Positions 1 through 8,600 of a stretch of 64,000 bases of DNA are shown in pieces. Position numbers and translations under genes: made by a program. The notes under the pieces are model-generated. The model was not told the origin of the DNA. It made no database searches and saw only the letters and a list, made by a program, of their open reading frames with translations. Origin of the DNA: Hanstruepera ponticola (GTDB lineage Bacteria > Bacteroidota > Bacteroidia > Flavobacteriales > Flavobacteriaceae); assembly GCF_012931685.1 (NCBI RefSeq), contig NZ_JABANC010000008.1, positions 1 to 64,000 on the forward strand, read 5' to 3'. The stretch's first letter is position 1, and each line of letters begins with the position of its first letter.

Positions 1-2498
1 TGTGATAGCGAAATACTAGCAATCTCACAGTTGTCGTACGAATCACCATCAATATCATCTTCAGTGATACTTCCGTTACCAAATTCGTCTAATTGTACTT
101 GTAAGCTTAAACAATTAACAATAGGTGCTTCGTTGTCTTCAACTATTATATCTATCGAACAAGTTGCTGTTAATCCAGCGCTGTCCTCAACAGTCCACGT
201 AACCGTAGTCGTACCAACAGGATAAAAATCACTAGCATTATCCGTATTGTTATAGTCATTTGTAATTGAAACTATTGAACAGTTATCATTTAATGGAGGA
301 GTAGGAATAACTAATTGAGCACCACATGCTCCTAAATCATTATCAGCCGTTATAATTCCTGGATTCGAAGCATTTGTGATCAGCTTGGCATTATCAAACA
401 TAATAGCACCTCCTGTAGGTTGTTGCGAAATAAGAACAAATCTAACAATTGCTGCTCCATCAGGAACTTCAGAATTTAAACTAACTTCAGTCCAAACATC
501 TTGCGGATTCGCTGCTGTAAAGAAAGGTGATGTTTCAACGCCAATTAAAGAACCAACATTATTGAACCATTCCAACTTAATTTGAGCACTACCATCAGGA
601 TTGGTTGGGTCAAAAGAGGCATTTTGCATATAGACAGAACTTGTAATGAAATCTCCTTCATTCACAGGAAAGTCTTGATACATCCCAGAAAGTGGTCCAA
701 ACATCTTAATAAAGAAATCACCACTTTGTGCTGACCCAATTTGATTGTCATCCAAACTTCGTACACTACCCCAAGCATCACTAAATGAAACCCAACCAAA
801 TGAACCATAAACATCATGGTTAGCATTATCTTCAAAATTGTTATTTACTAACAGATTTGGTGCATCACTAGAATTACAACTTATGGTTGGTGCTTCAGTA
901 TCCTCAACGGTTACGATTTGGATACAAGTAGCTGTATTGCCAGAAGTATCTGTAACTGTCCATAAGACATCATTATCTCCAACAGGAAAAATTGTCGAAG
1001 CATCAACAACATCACCATTAAGAGTGGCAACTATTGATGAAATAGCACAATTATCATTGGCTATTTGAGTATTAGCGTTTAAAGTAACACGATCAATATT
1101 AAGTTGTTGCCCATTAGTATTTGCACCTAAACCTAACTCTATGGTTAAAGGACCTGAAATAGACGCATTGTTTATTTCAAAAGTGCGTGAGTATGTAACA
1201 AAGTTTCCTTGAACTAAATTTGGACTGCTTGATGCAATTGGAATTAATTCTGTGTTTCCAGCATAGAGTCTTAATACAGGAGGATTTGTAGCCCTAGAAT
1301 TATCATTTCTCCAACCAAAATCTGCTGTCAGCGTATAGGTTACATTTTGTTGTAGATCTTCTGAAAGTGTTTGAGTCATTGTTTTTTCAGCTGTTCCACC
1401 TCCAAATGAAGCCCCATTAATCAGGCCAATGTTGCCTCTATTCACACTAAAGTTCCCAGAATTATCATAACGTGTTACACCCATAACAGCATTCCATATC
1501 CATCCAGCCATATCAAACTGATTACCGGTTGAACCATCACTGAATGTTACATTGGGTCCAGATAAATTAGTTTCAGTTGGACCAGTAGCAAAGGAACCAT
1601 TTTGAAGTGCTGGAGCCGTTACAGTTGTAGAGCCAGCTTTGTAAAGTATTTCAAATTCTGGATTAATAATGGTTATTGGTGTTACCAGATTTAAATTTGA
1701 AGCTGAACACGCTCCTGGATCTGTAGAAACAATAATATTTTCGGGGCATGATATTATTGGTGCTTCGGTATCTATGACAGTTACCGTAAATGTACATTCA
1801 TCGGTACCACAATCATTAGTAGCCGTAGCTGTTACTATAGTCGTTCCAACTGGGAATACAGAACCTGATTCTGGGCTATAGGTAATTACTGGTTCTGGTA
1901 AACCAGTGCTGGTTGCATCGAAAGTTACAATAGCACCACATATGCCTGGATCAGAATTTACTGAAACATCTGCTGGACAACTAATTACAGGCGCATCATT
2001 TATGGTTATATCTGTGCCGTTATCAGCTCCAATTATGTAAGGCATGGAACTAACTATACGAACACGATAAGCGGTTCCAGTTACTGTTCCTAGCGGAATA
2101 ACAGCTTCAATCAAACCAGAAGCACTACTTTCCAAAGTACCTATGTTAACTGGGTTGGAAAAACTTCCAAAAGCATCAGACAATTGTGCTGTAAAAATAT
2201 TACCAGGAAAAATATCAATGGCCATGTAAGGCACGTATATTGTACTACCTGGGCAAAAATCGCCAGCTAATAAACCTGTGGCCAACTGACTTTCGGGTTG
2301 CTGAAAACCTTGGGTTAGCATAGTGTTGCCAACCTGAAAGGTCTGGGTCATTGTTTCACCTAATGTCCATGAAAGAGAACCCGAACTATTCGAGTAAACT
2401 CCTCCAGAAGCTGGTGAAACATCACGACTAATAGTTTGCCCGAAACTGATTCCGGTAAACAGCGTGATTATGATTATTATTTTTATTATGTTTTTCAT
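1..2498 (-). CDS. HYR-domain giant surface protein, 3' part missing
   Basis: An open frame runs from ATG at 2498 to the window edge without a stop (about 832 residues), so the C terminus is outside. Residues 1-21 form a signal peptide (MKNIIKIII...SFGQ). Next comes a segment 'SPASGGVYSNSSGSLSWTLGE' common at the start of Bacteroidota cell-surface proteins. Several HYR-type immunoglobulin-like domains follow, recognised by 'ISCPADVSVNSDPG', 'FPVGTTIVTATATN' and 'FPVGDNDVLWTVTD' signatures. Two jelly-roll-like modules interrupt them: about residues 296-468 ('NGSFATGP', ending 'IDRVTLNA') and 543-704 ('LLVNNNFEDN', ending 'IMFDNAKL'), resembling carbohydrate-binding-module folds. Likely an exported adhesin or matrix protein; the expected T9SS or gliding-motility C-terminal domain cannot be seen. 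Same strand as the two giants upstream of it. Confidence 0.85.
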   Translation of the reverse strand, partial: MKNIIKIIIIITLFTGISFGQTISRDVSPASGGVYSNSSGSLSWTLGETMTQTFQVGNTMLTQGFQQPESQLATGLLAGDFCPGSTIYVPYMAIDIFPGNIFTAQLSDAFGSFSNPVNIGTLESSASGLIEAVIPLGTVTGTAYRVRIVSSMPYIIGADNGTDITINDAPVISCPADVSVNSDPGICGAIVTFDATSTGLPEPVITYSPESGSVFPVGTTIVTATATNDCGTDECTFTVTVIDTEAPIISCPENIIVSTDPGACSASNLNLVTPITIINPEFEILYKAGSTTVTAPALQNGSFATGPTETNLSGPNVTFSDGSTGNQFDMAGWIWNAVMGVTRYDNSGNFSVNRGNIGLINGASFGGGTAEKTMTQTLSEDLQQNVTYTLTADFGWRNDNSRATNPPVLRLYAGNTELIPIASSSPNLVQGNFVTYSRTFEINNASISGPLTIELGLGANTNGQQLNIDRVTLNANTQIANDNCAISSIVATLNGDVVDASTIFPVGDNDVLWTVTDTSGNTATCIQIVTVEDTEAPTISCNSSDAPNLLVNNNFEDNANHDVYGSFGWVSFSDAWGSVRSLDDNQIGSAQSGDFFIKMFGPLSGMYQDFPVNEGDFITSSVYMQNASFDPTNPDGSAQIKLEWFNNVGSLIGVETSPFFTAANPQDVWTEVSLNSEVPDGAAIVRFVLISQQPTGGAIMFDNAKLITNASNPGIITADNDLGACGAQLVIPTPPLNDNCSIVSITNDYNNTDNASDFYPVGTTTVTWTVEDSAGLTATCSIDIIVEDNEAPIVNCLSLQVQLDEFGNGSITEDDIDGDSYDNCEIASISLS

Positions 2499-2541
2499 TT
2501 TTTGAGATTTAAATCTGTTCAACAATAAACTTGTATCAGTT

Positions 2542-5352
2542 TTATTCTTTTATTGAACGTTTTAAGGATTCAACCTCTGCTTTTAATGCCAAAACAAGTT
2601 CTGTTAAGTCATCAATTTTTTCATCTTGTTCTTTGATAGTTTTTTGCAATGCTTGCTGGTTATGGTCTAGAGCTTTTATTCCAACAGTATTTAACCCTGC
2701 CATGTCTGCCAGACTTACACCAATCATATCTTCTTCATCTTTAGTTGTATCCCCTGAAATTTTAGCTTGTAATTCAATTGGTAAAGTTTGAGAGATTACA
2801 CCTATATGTTGTGGTCCTCTATGAGGTTCAAAATTATATGAGAATGTAGCCGTTTCAATGTTTCTTATCTTATTTAAATAGTCATCATATTCTAATAGTG
2901 AAATTTCTTTGATATTATTTTTCATCCTCCTATCGCTAGACACAACAAATTGAGACGCTCTGACCGGTGCCCAAAATCCACTGGATGTAGTTAAAACATT
3001 TAATCCACCTCCCAAATTATTGTTTCCTACTAATGTTAAGCCTCTATTATTATCTGTAGAAGCTCCTACTACTGAAATTCTAGCAAAACCTCCTGGGTTT
3101 CTGACAATTAACCCAGTATTTTGAAAACTAGAGTTTGTTTGTGTATGATAGAAAAGGCCAGTTCCTCTTAAATCAAATTTATAATTAGGAGCGTTAGTTC
3201 CAATACCAACTCTTCCAGCTGTAGTTGGAGTAAGTAATACATTACCACCGCCAGCACCGATGTTAGTTTGTCCACCGTAAAGTTGAATGGCCAAATTTGC
3301 TGAACCGCCATTGTTTCTTGCTTGAATTTTATTTGGATCGAATACCATATTAGATCCTGAAATAGCACCAAGCATCATAGAGCCATTGTTAGTTAAACTA
3401 GCTCCAGTAGTGCTATAAACATGTAATTTAGATAAACCTGATGGTACACCAATACCGATATTACCATTATCAACAATAGTCCCATTAATTAAGGTGCTAC
3501 CATTCCATTTCGGAACTCTATCAGTAGCTGACACATTAACTTGCGGGTCAGTTTCTACACTAACGGCAGGTGTTTGCCAAGTAGCATTTCCACTAGCATC
3601 AGCCGTTAAGACCTTACCATTGCCTTCAGTTCCATTTTGTATTCTCATGCTTCCATTTACATGAAAATCGGCAGTGGGTTGTACATTCCAAGGAAAATTT
3701 CCAACACCCATTCGGCCATCATCCATAACAGTAAAAGGGGTTTGCCCTATATTTGTAATTAATCTAAATTTATTTCCACCAGCTCCTGACCAGAAATTGT
3801 CCATGAACCAGTAGCCTGTTCCTCCTCCTGGAGCTTGATTCCAGCGTAATTCACCACCCTCTTGTGTAGTTGTTGAACCTAAAGACGCAATACCAGCAAC
3901 TTCAAGTTTTGTGCTAGGTGTGTTAGTTCCAATACCAGTATTGCCATTTTGTAAAATAGAAAAAACATCTCCAAATCCTTCTTGAGCTATTCTAAAATCA
4001 TTCGTTCCTGAAGGAGCATATATTCTTGTAAATGAAACATTATCACTCATTAATTCAATAGAAGCGTCACCAGTAGCCGATTGAACAAAAACAGATTGGT
4101 TTGGACTTCCTGCTACATGTAACGATCTTTCTGGGAACCCAAGAGGGAAAATACCAATTCCAACATGAGTGCCGTCATCTGTAATTAAACCATCTACAAG
4201 TGAAGAACCATCCCATTTTGGAACGATATTGGTTGTAGCACTACTTACTTCTGGATCAACTTCAGTTACAGTTAAAGCACTTGCATCTGTCCATGATCCT
4301 GTGCCATCTACACCCGAAGTTAAAACCTTACCAATGCCTTCGTTCCCAATTTGTAGTCTAACGCTTCCATTAACATGTAAATCCGCAGTGATAGGATCCA
4401 AAGCAGGATCCAGTCCAATGCCTAAATTTTCTATTATGTAAACATTTCTATTTGAAAAAGTTGTATTAAAACCATTGAATTCCATATGCTCTACACCATT
4501 GTCAACATGAAAGAATTCGGTTCTACCTGCTAAATTGTCACTGATAGTTTTTGTCCCATTTAAATATATATTGCCATTAAGATTTATATTTCCAACAACA
4601 TCTAGTTTTTCAGATGGAGAGTCAGTCCCAATGCCAACATTACCAGTTCCAGATTTAATTATCATTCTATCGACATTATCTGTGAAGAATGGCAAATCAT
4701 GATTACTTGCCGTTCCAATTCCTCCACTGTATGTATCACCAGGCGCAAAAATGGATATGTTTGAATTTGTATCAGTATCCTCAACATACATGCCTGCAAT
4801 AGTTGATGAAATGTGAAGATTATATAAAGGGTTGGTTGTACCTATACCAATATTCCCACCATTATTAAATAGGTTACTATTTGCAACCCATGCTGAACCA
4901 TCCCAATAAAGCGTATTTCCAGGAGTCACACCATCAGGTAAATCACCGCTTGATGCAGCAAACAAAGCATAAGGAACACTCATCATTTGAGTTGTACCCA
5001 TGCTGGTATAACTAGTGCCACCTGTGGCATCTAATTCTACTTCTAAAAATTTGGCACCATTACCCCAATCAACACTTGATAGTGCTTCTGTGGTTGGCGT
5101 TCCTGATCCAACATTTACGTCAAACAAACCTAATGCATTAGTGTTTGCATTATGCGTTTCACTATAAACAACAGTTCCTCCAGATGTATTATCGTGAATA
5201 TTAAATCGAAGTGAAATAGGTTGATTGGTTAATAAACTTCCTGAAGCATCTCTAGCGACAGCTTGATAAGGAATGCCTTCAGGGGCTTGGGCAAAAATGG
5301 TAATACTTGTTAAAAAACAAATAAGAAATAATGAAGATAATTTAGTTTTCAT
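2542..5352 (-). CDS. Peptidase S74-type surface protein (intramolecular chaperone C terminus)
   Basis: 936 residues from ATG at 5352. The frame could begin at 5406, but the signal peptide MKTKLSSLFLICFL...FAQ starts at 5352, so I choose that. After 'APEGIPYQAVARD' the protein has many 'NIGIGTTNP'-type modules, a signature of Bacteroidota tail-fibre-like surface proteins. A segment is duplicated: 'VPKWDGSSLVDG' and 'VPKWNGSTLING', each preceded by a 'GKVLT' stretch. Near residue 805 is 'SSDRRMKNNI', matching the S74 (chaperone of endosialidase) cleavage site, where a Ser/Lys pair autocleaves the C-terminal chaperone after assisting trimer assembly. The last 50 residues are a predicted coiled coil. 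Known S74 proteins are often phage fibres, but no phage genes lie here. An inverted repeat TTGGT-N10-ACCAA (5366-5385) lies in the leader. Exact ligand unknown. Confidence 0.85.
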   Translation of the reverse strand: MKTKLSSLFLICFLTSITIFAQAPEGIPYQAVARDASGSLLTNQPISLRFNIHDNTSGGTVVYSETHNANTNALGLFDVNVGSGTPTTEALSSVDWGNGAKFLEVELDATGGTSYTSMGTTQMMSVPYALFAASSGDLPDGVTPGNTLYWDGSAWVANSNLFNNGGNIGIGTTNPLYNLHISSTIAGMYVEDTDTNSNISIFAPGDTYSGGIGTASNHDLPFFTDNVDRMIIKSGTGNVGIGTDSPSEKLDVVGNINLNGNIYLNGTKTISDNLAGRTEFFHVDNGVEHMEFNGFNTTFSNRNVYIIENLGIGLDPALDPITADLHVNGSVRLQIGNEGIGKVLTSGVDGTGSWTDASALTVTEVDPEVSSATTNIVPKWDGSSLVDGLITDDGTHVGIGIFPLGFPERSLHVAGSPNQSVFVQSATGDASIELMSDNVSFTRIYAPSGTNDFRIAQEGFGDVFSILQNGNTGIGTNTPSTKLEVAGIASLGSTTTQEGGELRWNQAPGGGTGYWFMDNFWSGAGGNKFRLITNIGQTPFTVMDDGRMGVGNFPWNVQPTADFHVNGSMRIQNGTEGNGKVLTADASGNATWQTPAVSVETDPQVNVSATDRVPKWNGSTLINGTIVDNGNIGIGVPSGLSKLHVYSTTGASLTNNGSMMLGAISGSNMVFDPNKIQARNNGGSANLAIQLYGGQTNIGAGGGNVLLTPTTAGRVGIGTNAPNYKFDLRGTGLFYHTQTNSSFQNTGLIVRNPGGFARISVVGASTDNNRGLTLVGNNNLGGGLNVLTTSSGFWAPVRASQFVVSSDRRMKNNIKEISLLEYDDYLNKIRNIETATFSYNFEPHRGPQHIGVISQTLPIELQAKISGDTTKDEEDMIGVSLADMAGLNTVGIKALDHNQQALQKTIKEQDEKIDDLTELVLALKAEVESLKRSIKE

Positions 5353-5657
5353 AATGTTTTGGATATTGGTTAATATTAATACCAAAACACAACAGACATA
5401 ATGCAATAGAAAAATGCATTACATGTTAGAAAACATTAAATATAAGATAGACTTTGGTTGGTTTCAACCTATCCGTTTAAAGAGATTTGTTGATTAATAG
5501 CTTGTGTAAGGTAGAACAAAAAAATGAAATAGCATATACGTACTTATACGTATTTTTTAAATAAGTACTTGAATATCAGTAAAAATGAGGGCAAAACAGC
5601 ATATCGCTAACTATGCATACATTCAAGAAATAAGTAAAATATTATTGGAAATTGATA
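5353..5657. other. 305-bp intergenic region between two giant surface genes
   Basis: No convincing gene. It holds an inverted repeat GTACTTAT (5540-5547) / ATAAGTAC (5561-5568) with a 13-nt centre, and a shorter one GGTTG (5456-5460) / CAACC (5465-5469). Either could be an operator for the S74-type gene or a weak stem. I see no clear hairpin with a T-run, so the upstream 1803-residue gene has no obvious intrinsic terminator here. Confidence 0.4.
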
Positions 5658-8600
5658 CTATTTTTTAGAAACAATAACTTTCTTTGAGATTGTGCCATCA
5701 ACACTGACCAATTTAATAATATAGTTCCCTTCGGCCAAATCCGTTACAGGAATACGCAGGGCTGTACTTTGGTCCATATCACTAACATCCCAGGTAATTA
5801 TTCGTTGTCCCAGCATGTTAAATAACGTAACGTCTTCTATCAATGAAGAATAAGGCGTGCTAATATAAATAACGTCTGAATCGTTTAGGTAATTAACAAT
5901 CAAAGTATCCATATCATTATCCACTGTCGAAAGTATATTGTCAGGTGTAAAGGCAATATAAAAACGGTTTAAATAATCACCACTGTCTAAAGTATTAGTA
6001 TAGTTAAAATCATTTATGAGGGTATAATTATCCGTTAATGCATCATATACATAAACAGTTATGTCTTCTTCAAAGTTCTCCAACCCACGTAACGATATCT
6101 CAAAAGTACCTGCATCTTCCAAGAAAATACCCAATGGATAGCGCTTACTTATATCAAACGCGCCAACACCTTGTATGATGTAAGGCAGGTCTTCAATCAT
6201 CCAAGACATGTCATTAGGTAAATCTTCCGTATTAAGAGCATCATAGCCGTAATCTACACCATCTGTAGCCAAATTGTTTGGAACAAACCCAATCATAATA
6301 GGGCGCAAAGCTCCTTCAGGAGTTATAAAGTCAACACGGACACGTTGAATAGGTTGGGTTTCTGGTCTGTTTTCAGCATGACTTTGTATACGCATAAACA
6401 CAGAACCATTATCCGCTGCTCCAGTAACAGCCTCTTTAACAAACACACGTTGGTCATTATTAAAAATTACGTCGCCTCCGGTTGCATTACCGCGTACATT
6501 AAAGCCCTGTGCAATTGGAATATAACGCTCAGGGATTTTGGATGGTGCACCTAAACCACTAATTTCAGGTGGAGAAATTGCTGCATTACCACCAGTTAAA
6601 TTATAAGCGGCAAAACCACCTTGGTATTCAACTGTGATGTGCGTAGCGTTTGACACATAATGTTCCCAGAAATATAGTGTTCCTAATGTACTAGCACTGT
6701 TATCATTGATGAAAGTATGGGCATCAATAGCAGAGGGATATGGATTTGATACTAAAGCTTCATAATCAGCAGTTATCGGAGAAATATAAGTTCCGTTATT
6801 TGGTTGCCCCACAAAAGTATAATTTTGCTGTGGATCAGTTGTTCCACTACCTTTCATTAAAAAACCTAAAGGTACGGTTACCGCATAAGTTTGGTCAATA
6901 CGAACCCAGTCTGCATAGGAATTAACTGGATAGTTTTCATAAATATAAAGCCATCTACTACTCATAGTTACTGGCGTAGTACTTCCAATGCCGTCATAAC
7001 CAGTAGTCCATTGAACTGGTTGTAAGCCATCGTAGAGGCTACCACCAACCGAATAGGAAAGGCCATCAGTACTAACAGGTGAACCCCAATAATTATAATT
7101 GAAGTAATTGTTAGTACCTTGTTGATCTCTATGCAAGGCTCCAGTTCCAGTATAGTTTACAATACTGCCAGTATCTTGAAGTAATTGTGATTCGCCCACT
7201 AATTTTAAAACAGTGTCCGTACCATCAATAAATAAATAATCTGTAACTCGAAGACTCTGCCCATCAGTTGGATTTGTATTTTCAATACGAAGTGTATTGG
7301 CATTCACTTCAAGTCCTAATAGTGTCAAATTATTATTTCCAGAAGAAATATTGTGTGAACTTCTTACAATATTCCAATCTACTTTGGTAGTACCATCAAT
7401 GCCCATACTGTTTGGCAGTGCTTGTGAATTACCATAAAGCCATGTATTATTATTTATCCAATCACCATCAGCAACTGATTGATAGGGAAGAGGTGCTGTT
7501 TCTGGTTGTAGGGTGGTCATATATCTTAAAACGCCATTAATAGCATTGCTATTAGAAACTAAATTGCCACCAGATAAATCTGTATTTTGGTTCATTTGGT
7601 AATAACCATTAAGATCATTCCAATTCAATCCTGTGATATCCAAAGGCACTACAGACCCGCTAACAACTCCAGCATTATCTTCAATTTCTTGATTCATCAT
7701 CTTACGGATTTGTGATTCGGTAAGTGCTACATCCCAAATGCGGAGTTCATCCAAACCACCATCAAAATAGTTGACTGGTAAATAGGGAGCATTAATGGTT
7801 TGATCCATAGCACCTGCAATACAATCAACTGTGTTGTCAATAGGTTCATTAGAATCAGAAGTACTATTGATAAAAATACCATCAATGTAAAGACTATAAT
7901 CACTTCCGTCATAAGTCACGGCAATATGATACCAGCGATTATTGGTAATTTGAATACCACCAGATGATACCGATTGCCCATTATTCCAATGGAATGACAC
8001 CACATTATTCACCAATCTTAAGTCGTAACCATTAACCAAGTTGGTAGCTTCACGCTTTGAAAAAATAGTTTGAATATTTGAATTTTGAGAATCAGACTTC
8101 ACCCAAACTTCAATAGAAAAAGCATTGCCTAAGTTATAGTTATCTCTAAAGGTGATGTTATCATCCACACCGTCAAAATCTAAAGCATTACAACCAATCA
8201 TAGTAACTGTTATGCTATCACTAGTATCAATACATGGTTCTGGGTTGTCAATACTCCAAGTTAAAGTATAAGTTTCGCCAATATCACCAGTAAAATCAGA
8301 TGTCGGACTATTGGCATCCGAAAATGAAAAACCACTGGTTTGCCCAGAAGTCACAGTCCAAGTTCCAATAGCATTCACACCATTTACTGCACTACCACTC
8401 AAAGTAATGGTTGTGTCAACACAAACGGTATTAGTAACATCAGCACCAGCATCGGCAGGTGCATTATAATCATTTACGGTTATGGTTACAGTATTACTGG
8501 TTATTGGTTGTGTACAAATAGAGGCACTTGACGTCATAATGACTGTTACTTCATCACCATCATTTAAAACACTGGTAGTAAAAGTATCACCTGTTTCACC

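Noticed and set aside
2542-5352. Prophage tail-fibre gene
   Set aside because: S74 motif present, but signal peptide and neighbours are surface-protein genes; no phage structural, integrase or lysis genes.
5353-5406. Longer N terminus for the S74-type protein starting at 5406
   Set aside because: The extra 18 residues precede a clear signal peptide and overlap the inverted repeat; ATG at 5352 fits better.
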